A program made the translations under genes and the position numbers. From Candidatus Brocadia carolinensis (GTDB taxonomy: Bacteria > Planctomycetota > Brocadiia > Brocadiales > Brocadiaceae): 64,000 nt of DNA. Where the stretch lies: contig AYTS01000085.1 of NCBI GenBank assembly GCA_002009475.1, positions 1-64,000 on the forward strand. Direction: 5' to 3'. Positions 26,511-35,510 of the stretch are shown here, in pieces. A model generated the notes under the pieces. That model was not told the origin of the DNA and did no database searches. It worked only from the letters and a program-made list of their open reading frames with translations. Positions within the stretch are counted from its first letter, which is position 1; each line of letters begins with the position of its first letter.

Positions 26511-27353
26511 ATGGAAACAAAAGATAACAAACCAGAAGAACCAAAAGAAAAAGGCAGATACCGGGCGCTGACCTTTATCAAAGGTCCTACCCTTGCCAAG
26601 GAAAAAGATGCCGAAATAGATGAAGGTGAAATACCCACGTGGCCTTATCTGATAAGAAAAGAATTTCTGGCGGCCATCATGTGCACGATCATCCTCATCG
26701 TCTGGTCGATCCTACTCGATGCCCCGCTGGAAGAACTCTCTGACCCTACCACGACCCCGAATCCGGCAAAGGCGCCGTGGTATTTTCTGGGGCTGCAGGA
26801 GATGCTGGTCTATTTTGATCCGTGGATTGCGGGTGTCGTTTTCCCCATACTTATCATCATAGGTTTGATGGCCATCCCGTTCGTGGATTTTAACCCAAAA
26901 GGCAACGGATATTACACCTTCAGGGAACGGAAGTTTGCCATGCTTACCTTCTGTTTCGGATTTCATATCTTGTGGATATTGCTGATTATCGTGGGTGTCT
27001 TCATGCGTGGCCCAGGCTGGCTCTGGTTCTGGCCCTGGGAAGAGTGGGACATCCACCGGATTGCAGCCGAAACCAATTACGACCTGACCAGTTTCATTGG
27101 CGTTAATTCTAAATCTTTCCTGGGGTTTATTCTTGGTGGCGCGGTGGTAGCCGGATATTTCTTCATGGGCATGGCAATTCCCTACCGTTTTCTGAGGGCA
27201 AAGGGAAGCGCGGTATTGGAAAAACTGGGCATGATCAGATATGCTATCGTGGCGTTTCTGTTCTTGTCCATGATGGCGCTGCCCATAAAGGTATTTCTGA
27301 GACTGGTATTGCATGTAAAATATATCTGGGTAACACCGTGGTTCAACATATAA
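26511..27353 (+). CDS. cytochrome b, C-terminal (subunit IV-type) subunit
   Basis: 280 residues from ATG 26511. A hydrophilic N-terminus of about 55 residues is followed by transmembrane helices (EFLAAIMCTIILIVWSILL; FPILIIIGLMAIPFVD; FGFHILWILLIIVGVFM; a fourth and fifth later). The quinol-site motif is usually PEWY but here is APWY in NPAKAPWYFLGLQEML (about residues 84-99). It completes the split cytochrome b with the b6-type subunit at 21362-22189. Such PEWY variants are known among menaquinol-oxidising bc complexes. It is separated from its partner by about 4.3 kb. Confidence 0.92.
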   Translation: METKDNKPEEPKEKGRYRALTFIKGPTLAKEKDAEIDEGEIPTWPYLIRKEFLAAIMCTIILIVWSILLDAPLEELSDPTTTPNPAKAPWYFLGLQEMLVYFDPWIAGVVFPILIIIGLMAIPFVDFNPKGNGYYTFRERKFAMLTFCFGFHILWILLIIVGVFMRGPGWLWFWPWEEWDIHRIAAETNYDLTSFIGVNSKSFLGFILGGAVVAGYFFMGMAIPYRFLRAKGSAVLEKLGMIRYAIVAFLFLSMMALPIKVFLRLVLHVKYIWVTPWFNI

Positions 27354-27427
27354 ATGTAGGGCGACGAGGCTCGTCGCTACAACTGCAACTATGAAATTTC
27401 ATGTAAAAAGGAAAAGTATGTTTCGAT

Positions 27428-27453
27428 GTTTCAGTGTGTCCTCACACCAAAAC
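27428..27453. repeat. decayed third copy of the operon hairpin
   Basis: GTTTCAGTGTG, loop TCCT, CACACCAAAAC resembles the hairpins at 22263 and 22313 but with two imperfect pairs. It lies 15 bp before the octaheme cytochrome start. A separate palindrome, GCGACGAGGCTCGTCGC, lies just upstream near 27361-27377. Confidence 0.5.
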
Positions 27454-27468
27454 ACCTTCTGAATACCA

Positions 27469-30291
27469 ATGGCTAAATTACTGAAAAAAGAAGAAGAAAA
27501 ATCATACCTGTTAATCTTTGTCGTGGTGAGTTTCATCCTTGCAGGAGTCACTGCATGGGTGATCGTAAACGAGACTGTTGACAGGCGACCCTGGAAGGAA
27601 TACCAGAGGCAGTTCTATCGTTTAGAGCACGAAAAGATCATGCAGAACTATGAAAAGGAACGGGCAATGTTTGAAAGTCCGGAGATGCAGAAGAAATATG
27701 GAGAGGCAAAGGACAATCTGGAACGTGCACGGGAAGATTTTTGTAAACCATCCATACAAGATGAATACCGGAAACTGCAAGAAGAACTGAAGGCACTGAA
27801 TAGCGAGTTAGAGGTATTGAAGTTTCAGGCGATAGTTGCCAGAAATGAAGGTATGGAGAAGGAATATCTCTATGGCAAAACGCAGAACGAGCAAATTAAG
27901 CACGAGGTTGAGGCATTGGAGAAAAAGGGCAGGGAATTTACCGGAAAGATAAAAGATATGGAAGATAGGATTGCATCCATAAAGGCAAGATTGAGGGAAC
28001 TCAGACACGATATTGATAAATACACGGAAGAGCTGGATGCCTATACCATTGGTTTAGAAAGACATAAGGCGCAATTAAAAGCTTTTAAGAAAACCCGCCC
28101 CAGCCTGCAGGTATATCAGACCTATATGGAAGATGTAAACACCGTCGACCGGTGCATGTCGTGTCATGTGGGCATCAATAGGACAGAAACCGTGTCGACA
28201 GAACAGCCGTATGCAAGCCATCCCGACCAGAAGTTGTATCTGGGCAATCATCCGCCCGAAAAATTCGGCTGCGTGCTGTGTCACGAGGGACAGGCGAGCG
28301 CCACGTCAAGTGTGAAGAAGGCGCACGGTGAGGTGGAATACTGGCTTACACCCATATACCGTGGTAAATCAGCGCAGGGGTCATGTATACGATGTCATGA
28401 TAAAGGTAAGGAGGTTAAGGGAGGCGAATTCCTCTGGAAGGGGCGGCGGCTCTTCGGGGAGCTTGGTTGTTACGGGTGTCATGATACGGTGGGCTTTGGT
28501 GAGGATAAGCACCGGATGATTGGGCCGAGTCTGAGGCATATAAAGAACAAGGTGGGGGCAGGATGGATTACGGCATGGATAAAAGACCCGAAGGGTTTCA
28601 GGCCCACAACACTGATGCCTGATTTCAGGCTTACAGAGGAAGAGGCTCAGGCCATAGCAGCCTACCTGTGGCAGCATGCCGATGGGAAAAAGACCTCTGA
28701 TGAGATGCCGGCCTTTGATGAAGAACAATTAGCACAGGGTGATTTTCTCTTTGAACAGATCGGGTGTATGGCATGTCACAGTTACCAGGAAGACACAGAG
28801 CGGGGATTTGCCCCCAACCTGGCACGGATTGGACAAAAGGTAAATTATGGGTATCTGGTGGAGTGGATTATGAATCCAAAAGATAAAGAGCCTCTTACGC
28901 GTATGCCCAGCTTTAGACTGGATCGGGAAAAGGCAAGTCTTGTTGCCGGGTATCTGATGAACAAAACCGGTAAGAGCAATGCAAAAGCAGGAGTAACCGA
29001 TACGGCATGGTTAGAGGATAAGGAGAAATCCCATGCCGGCGAGGCATTAATCAAACGATACGGCTGCTTTGGCTGTCACGAGATAAAAGGCATGGAAGGG
29101 CTTGGCAAGATAGGGACAGAGCTATCAGCCATCGGGTCAAAACAGGTAAACCTGTTTGATTTTGGATTACTGGAGAAGCAGATATTGGGCGAGGCGGGGC
29201 TTCGGCACTTTACTGAAAATGTGGGGAAGGCAAGGCAGTCGTGGTTACAGGCAAAGTTGCATGACCCAAGGCAGTTTGACGAAGGCAAATACAAAAAATC
29301 AGAGGATCGCCTGAAGATGCCTGATTTTGGATTAAAAGACGAGGAGATAGCGTCATTGGTCGTGATGCTGACCGGGCTGAGGGAGGAAAAGTTGCCGGAG
29401 AAATACATCGCCGGGCTGACAGAAAGAGAGCGGTCGATCGTGGAAGGAAAGAGATTGATAGGGAAGTACCATTGTATTGGCTGTCATCAGCTTGACCTGG
29501 ACAGATTGCATCTTGAGGGGGATATTGAAGTGGCAGGGATGGTAAAGCTGGAGGAAGATGCAGGCATCTATTTTCAACTTTGGGAGGATAATGAAAAGTT
29601 TGGGCATAAAGCGGGTGAGACGGTGCTCATAGAAAATCAGCAAATACTGGATAGAAAAAAGGCAGTTGGCGGCGATATTGCCCCTGGAATCATAGAGTAC
29701 CATGTGGAAAATGAGGGGTTGGTGCCTGAAGAGGCAAGGGTATTTGCACCTCCGTTATTACACGGCGAAGGCAAGAAGGTACAGCCTGAATGGTTATTCG
29801 GATTTTTAAAAGAACCCTTCGACCTCAGGCCGTGGCTCGACATAAAGATGCCCACCTTCAGCCTGCCGGATGAAGAGGCTATCGGTCTTGCCAGGTTCTT
29901 TGCCGAGGTAGAAAATAAAGCGTATCCCTTTGAATATTTATTTGAGACAAAAAAGGAATATTTGGCGGCGAAAGAGGCTGTATCACCGGGTTATCTTTTG
30001 GCAGCAAAGAAGCTCTTTGAATCAAAAGACGTCAATTGCATCCTGTGTCATGTGAAAGGGGAAAAGATGCCAGAAGGTGATAAAACAGGCTGGGCGCCAG
30101 ACCTCATGCTTGCCAAAAGGAGGCTCAAGCCAGCATGGATAAAGCGGTGGCTCCTCGACCCACAATCCATCCAACCAGGCACCAAGATGCCCAAGTTTTT
30201 CCGGGAGGGCGAGTTCCAGGACTACATTCCCGGCACACCAGAAGAGCAGGCAGAGGCAATGAAGGATTATTTGATGAATCTGCGGGAATAA
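27469..30291 (+). CDS. octaheme c-type cytochrome with coiled-coil stalk
   Basis: 940 residues. A single N-terminal membrane helix (LLIFVVVSFILAGVTAWVIV, about residues 14-33) is followed by a coiled coil of about 150 residues (to about 205). Eight CxxCH haem sites then follow: CMSCH, CVLCH, CIRCH, CYGCH, CMACH, CFGCH, CIGCH and CILCH. Several sit in cytochrome c class I-like modules ending in a distal Met strand (TLMPDFRL, TRMPSFRL, LKMPDFGL, IKMPTFSL, TKMPKFF). It is the last gene of the bc operon and probably replaces cytochrome c1/f as electron acceptor of the Rieske protein. Maturation would need a Ccs/Ccm system, found at 60.6-62.4 kb. The frame is intact. Confidence 0.92.
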   Translation: MAKLLKKEEEKSYLLIFVVVSFILAGVTAWVIVNETVDRRPWKEYQRQFYRLEHEKIMQNYEKERAMFESPEMQKKYGEAKDNLERAREDFCKPSIQDEYRKLQEELKALNSELEVLKFQAIVARNEGMEKEYLYGKTQNEQIKHEVEALEKKGREFTGKIKDMEDRIASIKARLRELRHDIDKYTEELDAYTIGLERHKAQLKAFKKTRPSLQVYQTYMEDVNTVDRCMSCHVGINRTETVSTEQPYASHPDQKLYLGNHPPEKFGCVLCHEGQASATSSVKKAHGEVEYWLTPIYRGKSAQGSCIRCHDKGKEVKGGEFLWKGRRLFGELGCYGCHDTVGFGEDKHRMIGPSLRHIKNKVGAGWITAWIKDPKGFRPTTLMPDFRLTEEEAQAIAAYLWQHADGKKTSDEMPAFDEEQLAQGDFLFEQIGCMACHSYQEDTERGFAPNLARIGQKVNYGYLVEWIMNPKDKEPLTRMPSFRLDREKASLVAGYLMNKTGKSNAKAGVTDTAWLEDKEKSHAGEALIKRYGCFGCHEIKGMEGLGKIGTELSAIGSKQVNLFDFGLLEKQILGEAGLRHFTENVGKARQSWLQAKLHDPRQFDEGKYKKSEDRLKMPDFGLKDEEIASLVVMLTGLREEKLPEKYIAGLTERERSIVEGKRLIGKYHCIGCHQLDLDRLHLEGDIEVAGMVKLEEDAGIYFQLWEDNEKFGHKAGETVLIENQQILDRKKAVGGDIAPGIIEYHVENEGLVPEEARVFAPPLLHGEGKKVQPEWLFGFLKEPFDLRPWLDIKMPTFSLPDEEAIGLARFFAEVENKAYPFEYLFETKKEYLAAKEAVSPGYLLAAKKLFESKDVNCILCHVKGEKMPEGDKTGWAPDLMLAKRRLKPAWIKRWLLDPQSIQPGTKMPKFFREGEFQDYIPGTPEEQAEAMKDYLMNLRE

Positions 30292-30666
30292 TAAGATCGG
30301 AGAACTGGAGTTATTATCAGAAGAAAGCTGCGGATGTCCAAGGTTGGCTTGCTTAACCATACATGGTTTCCCTAAACATGCTTTATCAAATCTTTTCATA
30401 AAAAAGATTTGCATTTGCCGAAGACTTTCCTGCCGGAGGTTTTTATTACAAAGTCTGTCATTTTTTTATTGAAAGAAAGCGGGTATTCTCATTATACTTA
30501 AAAAATACTTTTGGTAAATTTATGGTGAGTGCGATTCTTAGGTATGATGAAGTATGCCTTCGACGACTTTCCCCCTGTTTCCCCCCAGAAACGGGGGGAT
30601 TATGGCAAACGTACACACCGCTTTGTTCCCTCTTTTTAGAGGGAAATTACAAAAGAAGGAGTTCTT
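30292..30666. other. intergenic region with GC-palindrome repeat
   Basis: About 375 bp after the bc operon. 30560-30606 holds the CCCCCTGTTTCCCCCC...GGGGGGATTATGG palindrome seen also at 24712 and 54300. AAGGAG at 30656-30661 is the ribosome binding site of folE. No gene is seen. Confidence 0.5.
30560..30606. repeat. GC-palindrome repeat, second copy
   Basis: CCTTCGACGACTTTCCCCCT followed by GTTTCCCCCC, AGAAAC and GGGGGGATTATGG. It matches the core of the elements at 24700-24755 and 54289-54356 and forms a stem of six G-C pairs or more. Non-coding. Confidence 0.6.
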
Positions 30667-31230
30667 TTGGTAGATAAAAAAAAGATTATAGAGTCGATTC
30701 GTTTGTTTATTGAAGGCATTGGTGACGATCCGAGTCGTGAGGGCCTTAGAGAAACGCCGGAAAGAGTTGCCGATATGTGTGAAGAAATTTTTGCGGGGAT
30801 TGGACAGGACTCACACACAGAAATCAAGGTGCTAAAATCTGAAAAATACGATGAGATCGTGTTGATCAAAGATATTCCCTTTTATTCAATATGTGAGCAT
30901 CATCTCCTCCCTTTCAGCGGAGTAGCACATGTGGCGTATATTCCGCAAGGAAACCGCGTAACGGGGATTAGCAAACTGGCAAGAGTTGTGGAAATAGAAG
31001 CAAAGCGTCTTCAGGTGCAGGAGCGGCTTACCACGGATATTGCAGAATCCATCATGAAGGCATTGCATCCCAAGGGGGTGCTTGCCATCATTGAGGCCGA
31101 ACATCTCTGCATGACGATGCGGGGCATTAAAAAACCAGGCACCAGAGTTAAGACCTCTGTTGTGCGAGGTATCTTTCGAGAAAATCCCGCTACCCGAGCA
31201 GAGGCCCTGGCGTTGATCAAGGGAAAGTGA
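30667..31230 (+). CDS. folE: GTP cyclohydrolase I
   Basis: 187 residues. SREGLRETPERVADM (about residues 19-33), the Zn-binding CEHHLLPFSGVAHVAYIP (about 76-93) and LCMTMRGIKKPGTRVKTS (about 145-162) are diagnostic. The enzyme converts GTP to dihydroneopterin triphosphate in folate or pterin synthesis; it is cytosolic. The start is TTG 30667 with AAGGAG five bases upstream. An A8 run near the start (30676-30683) is in frame. Length is normal. Confidence 0.96.
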   Translation: MVDKKKIIESIRLFIEGIGDDPSREGLRETPERVADMCEEIFAGIGQDSHTEIKVLKSEKYDEIVLIKDIPFYSICEHHLLPFSGVAHVAYIPQGNRVTGISKLARVVEIEAKRLQVQERLTTDIAESIMKALHPKGVLAIIEAEHLCMTMRGIKKPGTRVKTSVVRGIFRENPATRAEALALIKGK

Positions 31231-31547
31231 TAGATAGTAAATGCAAAAAGAAAGTTATCCTTGCGGGAGAAACAAAGCATTCAGCCCCGGGAGATTAATT
31301 CTCGCTTTTGCCCTCGCAATAGTACTCGCGGATAAATTCTTGTTGCGTTTACGATAATAAGCAAAACCAGGAATTCAACAAACTTCTTTTTTCCGACTAT
31401 AAAGAGTGCTCTCCTCTATACAATCGGTACGGGTGCAATCCAACGTTGGTGACATTTAGTTATAATATTACGCTGTTCCCTCTCCCCCTTCGGTAGGGGA
31501 TAAAGGGGGAGGACTGGGAAATTAGTTGCGGTTGTGCTGCGTTATAG
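31231..31547. other. intergenic region with degenerate REP-like sequence
   Basis: No gene is seen. A CTCTCCCCCTTCGGTAGGGG palindromic stretch lies near 31478-31497 and a partial TTGCGGGAG...CTCGCAATAG inverted arrangement at about 31260-31325. This precedes repeat copy B. Confidence 0.4.
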
Positions 31548-31784
31548 TATTACCGTGAAAAAACTTCTTTTGTAAGTTTTTTCACAACCCTATTTATCCC
31601 TTATCAGGAGGTACAGATTGTTTATGAGAGAAGGATTGCTTCGCGGAGTTTACCCAGAGCAACGCGAATGTGCTCGCAATGACAATGCACAGTGTGTCAT
31701 CAAAGCATAGCCTGTGTCATTGCGAGGGTCTTTTCCGAAGCAATCTCCCGCTTTCACAACGGAGAATTGGGTATGGCTGTGCTG
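31548..31784. repeat. dispersed direct repeat of about 240 bp, copy B
   Basis: Same block order as 20512-20762: TTTTTTCACAACCCTATTTA, TTATCAGGAGGTACAGATTG, GATTGCTTCGCGGAGTTTAC, AACGCGAATGTGCTC, TAGCCTGTGTCATTGCGAGG, GAAGCAATCTCCCGCTTT. Differences are substitutions and single-base indels scattered along the length, so neither copy is recent. It ends about 60 bp before the TolC-like gene. Confidence 0.75.
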
Positions 31785-31844
31785 CGTTATGTATCAGGAC
31801 TATTGCTGTATTTTGATGCTATAAAAACTTTTGCCAGAACAATC

Positions 31845-33443
31845 ATGATGTCTGAAAGAAAAATCATACGATTCCTTATTACGGTAGGCATTGTCTTATG
31901 GGGTGGTGCAATCTCCTTCGGAAGCGAAAAGCCGTCCACAATGCAGATGCCAGCCACCGTACCACCGGCCGGTATTGAAATGGACTCAAATATGAAATTT
32001 GTTAGCCTGAGTTTAAAGGATAGTGTTATGTATGCCCTGCGCAATAATTTCGACATCGAGATATCGAAGCTGGATTCGAATGCAAGTGATTACGATATCA
32101 CGATAGAAAAAGCACGGTTTGACCCTATTTTTTCTATGTCAGGGAATCTCCAGGATGATGAAGTGCCCAGCAGTAACCTGTTACAGGTGGGCAGTTCTAC
32201 GGCAACGGTTATTACCCCATATAGATCGGAGGGAAAGATTGCAGACGCTGCAATACGGTCGTTGATTCCTACGGGCGCAGTCATGTCTTTGGAATATCAG
32301 ATATTCAGAAGTTATTCGGACCCCAGTCCTTTTCAATTATTAAATCCTTCCTATACCAATTTTATCGAGGCAAAAATTACCCAGCCTTTGTTGAAAGGTG
32401 GCGGCTTGTTTTATAACCGGAGTCTTATTTACATCGCCAGGAACAACAAAAAGATTTCCCTGTCCCGGTTCAAAAGCAAGGCAATAGAGGTGTCAAATTC
32501 AGTTCAGGAGGCGTATTGGGATTATGTAAGGGCAGTGGAGAATTTAAAGGTAGCAAAAAAGTCGAAGGAGCGAGCTGAAGATTTATTGGAAAAGAACAAG
32601 ATACAGGTAGAGACAGGGACCCTTCCGCCTATTGAAATTGTTGATGCAGAAGCAGGCGTGGCATCACGGGTAGAGGCAATAATTTCTGCAGAAAACACCA
32701 TTAAAGACAGAGAGGATGAACTGAAAAAGATTCTGAATTTCGCCGGCGATGAGATCATCTCTGACGCGGTTGTCATTCCCACGGACAAGCCTGACTTTGA
32801 GCCCAGAGTATTTGAGTTGAAAGATACGATCAAAATAGCCATGGAAAAACGTCCTGACTTGACCGAACTTCACCTGGCAACTGAAAACGCAGGTATACAG
32901 ACCCGCAGACGAAAAAATGAATTGTATCCCGCATTAGATCTTTCGGGGGGGATTCGATACACGGGTCTTGGAAGTGACGTATCAGATGCCAATGACTCTA
33001 CCTTTTCAGAGTCATATCAGGGCGAATTTTTCACTCTTGCTTTCGAGATGCCCATAGGAAACAGATCGGCCAGAAGCGCTTACAACAAATCTAAGATCGG
33101 TGAACGACAGACGAAAATAAATGTCAACAAAAAGGAGCTGGATATTGTTGTGGAAGTGCGGGAGTCTGTCCGTCAGGTTAAAACAAATATTGAAAGAGTC
33201 AATGCGACACGAAAGGCGAGGGAACTGGCGCAAAAGAGGTTGGAGGTTGAGGAGAAGAAATATGAAGTGGGGAGATCTACCAATCTGGAAATCCTGCGGG
33301 CACAGGAAAATCTGGCGCTTGCTGAGTTTGAAGATACCAGGGCGATTATTGATTACGAGATATCGCTGGGTAATTTGGAGGCGGCGAAGGGTACGATCCT
33401 CGATGGCTATGATATTAAGCTGGAAGAAGATCCAAAAACGTGA
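31845..33443 (+). CDS. TolC-family outer membrane efflux protein
   Basis: About 532 residues from ATG 31845. A signal peptide (FLITVGIVLWGGAISFGS, about residues 8-25) precedes two OEP repeats rich in alpha-helical coiled coil. Typical features are SLKDSVMYALRNNFDIEISK (about 52-71), LKDTIKIAMEKRPDLTELHL (about 325-344) and RSTNLEILRAQENLALAE near the end. Such proteins form the outer-membrane channel of efflux pumps or type I secretion. No inner membrane pump or adaptor gene is adjacent. The frame is open further upstream, but that part lies in repeat copy B, so I place the start at the signal peptide. Confidence 0.85.
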   Translation: MMSERKIIRFLITVGIVLWGGAISFGSEKPSTMQMPATVPPAGIEMDSNMKFVSLSLKDSVMYALRNNFDIEISKLDSNASDYDITIEKARFDPIFSMSGNLQDDEVPSSNLLQVGSSTATVITPYRSEGKIADAAIRSLIPTGAVMSLEYQIFRSYSDPSPFQLLNPSYTNFIEAKITQPLLKGGGLFYNRSLIYIARNNKKISLSRFKSKAIEVSNSVQEAYWDYVRAVENLKVAKKSKERAEDLLEKNKIQVETGTLPPIEIVDAEAGVASRVEAIISAENTIKDREDELKKILNFAGDEIISDAVVIPTDKPDFEPRVFELKDTIKIAMEKRPDLTELHLATENAGIQTRRRKNELYPALDLSGGIRYTGLGSDVSDANDSTFSESYQGEFFTLAFEMPIGNRSARSAYNKSKIGERQTKINVNKKELDIVVEVRESVRQVKTNIERVNATRKARELAQKRLEVEEKKYEVGRSTNLEILRAQENLALAEFEDTRAIIDYEISLGNLEAAKGTILDGYDIKLEEDPKT

Positions 33444-33466
33444 GACTCTACTCTGACGGGCTTGTT

Positions 33467-34447
33467 TTACAGACAGAACCCTTTTGGCCCTTGCGTTTCT
33501 AACTCGTTCAGTCGTTGCATGCGATGCTGTTTTCTTTGCTCCGCCTCCGCCCATCGTCGTTTCCCCACATCAGTTGCCGGTATAAATGGCGAGAGGGGAC
33601 TCGGTCTGCCGTTTGTATCCACTTTAACACAGGTAGCATAGGCTGTGCAGGTATGGTGCATAACGTTGTTAATCGGATCTTCCGCCAACACCTTTACCCC
33701 AATTTCCATGGAGGATCTTCCCGCGTAATTGAGCGAAGTTGCCAGGATGAGCACGTTGCCTACATAAATGGGATGATAAAAATCCAGTGCGTCTAAAGAG
33801 GCCGTTACAATCGTCCCTTTGGCGAATTTCATTGCCATAATGGCCATAATCTCATCCAGCATAAGGAGGAGATTTCCCCCATACATGAGATTTCCGTAAA
33901 TGGCGTCTTCCGGGAACACCAGCCGGTGAACGCGAAGGCTCATCTGTCCGGCATCTTCTAAATTGGTATCGAGTAATCTTTGTTTTCTCTGTGCTATCCG
34001 TGCAAACCTCCATTCCCGTATCTCCCTGGCATACTGGTGTATCTTTCTTTCGTTTTCGTTAGCCGGTTCGATACGCTGTTCTATTGGTACGGGCTTGCCC
34101 TGAACATCGCTGGAAACAAATGACATCCTGGCACGGGTACAGAGCCTTTCTTCTTCATTGAACGTTTTACAGAACACTACCGCCTCAACCTCCAGGGAGG
34201 TAGTTCCGATATGTTCGACAATAGCCCTGACGGTAACCACGTCACCGATGCGAACGGGTTGGAGGAAAAATAAATCCTCAAGGGAAGCCAGAAGCAGAGG
34301 TCGTTTCGTCAACCGTAACGCAGCCAGATTCCCGGCGGTAACAATCCAGTTCATCATCCACCCTCCGTACAAAGTGCCCGCGGGGTTGGCCTGCTGGGGG
34401 AAGACGTGGTGCAGCATTTCGATAAGAGTGGAAGCGATACTCACCAT
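33467..34447 (-). CDS. double-hotdog acyl-CoA thioesterase
   Basis: About 326 residues from ATG 34447, with AAGGTGG about 8 bases upstream; the frame is open further upstream without support. Two hotdog domains of the BACH/ACOT type are visible: one around NPAGTLYGGWMMNWI (about residues 20-34) and one around DAIYGNLMYGGNLLLMLDEI (about 180-199). In each the G-x-x-YGG helix start is present. These cytosolic enzymes hydrolyse acyl-CoAs. It converges on the TolC-like gene with only about 23 bp between them. Confidence 0.85.
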   Translation of the reverse strand: MVSIASTLIEMLHHVFPQQANPAGTLYGGWMMNWIVTAGNLAALRLTKRPLLLASLEDLFFLQPVRIGDVVTVRAIVEHIGTTSLEVEAVVFCKTFNEEERLCTRARMSFVSSDVQGKPVPIEQRIEPANENERKIHQYAREIREWRFARIAQRKQRLLDTNLEDAGQMSLRVHRLVFPEDAIYGNLMYGGNLLLMLDEIMAIMAMKFAKGTIVTASLDALDFYHPIYVGNVLILATSLNYAGRSSMEIGVKVLAEDPINNVMHHTCTAYATCVKVDTNGRPSPLSPFIPATDVGKRRWAEAEQRKQHRMQRLNELETQGPKGFCL

Positions 34448-34768
34448 ACGAAAACCACCTTGAGAAAAAATGTGATGCCGGAAGAGCAATGATACCGGAT
34501 AAAGCTGTTTTTGCCGGAAAATTTTTTTGAATAATACCATCAATTCATGATAAAATCAAAGCTGAAAATGAGAAAATACCGGGAACTACCGGTATCTCGT
34601 TCGGATCAGTTACCATAGGAAACGGCGTAGTAAATAAGGAAACATGCAGGTGTCGTCTCTGGAAAAGCATGTCGTTGCAAGGTTCATTCGTTATTACTCG
34701 ATAACCTTTAGCCCGAAGCAATCTCTAAGCTTTACCAGCAGGTTTTTTGTACGGAGAAATCATGAGGT
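34448..34768. other. divergent intergenic region between thioesterase and msrA
   Basis: About 320 bp. 34650-34740 holds a degenerate REP-like stretch (GTCGTTGCAAGG, GCCCGAAGCAATCTC), related to the elements at 10553 and 58620. Both flanking genes must be served by promoters here, but none stands out. Confidence 0.45.
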
Positions 34769-35419
34769 ATGGATATGATGATTACCCAGGTACTTTTGAA
34801 AAGCGTATTGTTGGGCAGTTTAACGTTGTCAGGTATTCTCGTTGTAAGCCAGTCAAAGAATCAGGTGGTTACTCCCACGGAAGGAAAGGATGTTGTGACG
34901 CTCGGAGGCGGTTGCTTCTGGTGTATTGAAGCGTTTTTTGATGCATTGGAAGGCGTGGAAGATGCGGAGTCTGGTTATTCAGGCGGCAGGGTTGAGAATC
35001 CATCCTATCAGCAGGTTTGCACGGGAACTACCGGGCATGCGGAGGTGGTACAAGTCACGTTTGATCCCAGGATCATCTCTTTCAGGGAAATTTTAGAGGT
35101 CTTCTTTACGATGCACGACCCCACGACCCTGAATCGTCAGGGGGCGGATACGGGTACCCAGTATCGCTCCGTTATATTCTACCGAAGCCCGGAGCAAAAG
35201 GCTGTAGCCGAAGAGGTTGTCCGGGAAATCGGAAATGCGCAGGTATGGGAGGCGCCCATCGTGACTGAAATAGTACCATTTAAGGCCTTTTATAAAGCAG
35301 AGGACTATCATCAGGAATATTATAAACTGAATCCCGGTCAGGGGTACTGCCGTGTCGTGATTGATCCGAAGATGGAGAAACTTCGGGAACACTTCCGGAA
35401 AAAGCTCAAAAGAAAATAG
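34769..35419 (+). CDS. msrA: peptide methionine sulfoxide reductase MsrA, membrane-anchored or exported
   Basis: 216 residues. An N-terminal hydrophobic segment (LLKSVLLGSLTLSGILVV, about residues 9-26) precedes the MsrA domain. The catalytic Cys is in LGGGCFWCIEAFFDALEGV (about 45-63), followed by GYSGG, GTTGHAEVVQVTFDP and YHQEYY near the C-terminus, with GYCRVVIDPK behind it. It reduces Met-S-sulfoxide in proteins. The leader suggests repair outside the cytoplasm, which is less common for MsrA. ATG 34769, 34775 and 34778 are all possible; GAGG at 34764 fits 34775 best. Confidence 0.93.
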   Translation: MDMMITQVLLKSVLLGSLTLSGILVVSQSKNQVVTPTEGKDVVTLGGGCFWCIEAFFDALEGVEDAESGYSGGRVENPSYQQVCTGTTGHAEVVQVTFDPRIISFREILEVFFTMHDPTTLNRQGADTGTQYRSVIFYRSPEQKAVAEEVVREIGNAQVWEAPIVTEIVPFKAFYKAEDYHQEYYKLNPGQGYCRVVIDPKMEKLREHFRKKLKRK

Positions 35420-35510
35420 ACCGCTGATTGTTAACTCCGACACGCAGAATTGTGTCATGGGTACTCAGTCGAACGACCCACACTACCGTTTTTGTTGAAA
35501 GGCAAAAATT

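Noticed and set aside
26712-27314. 200-codon frame on the - strand
   Set aside because: Lies antisense within the clear cytochrome b C-terminal subunit; composition is that of a shadow frame.
27808-28008. Several - strand frames across the octaheme cytochrome gene
   Set aside because: All antisense to a strong coding sequence with eight haem motifs.
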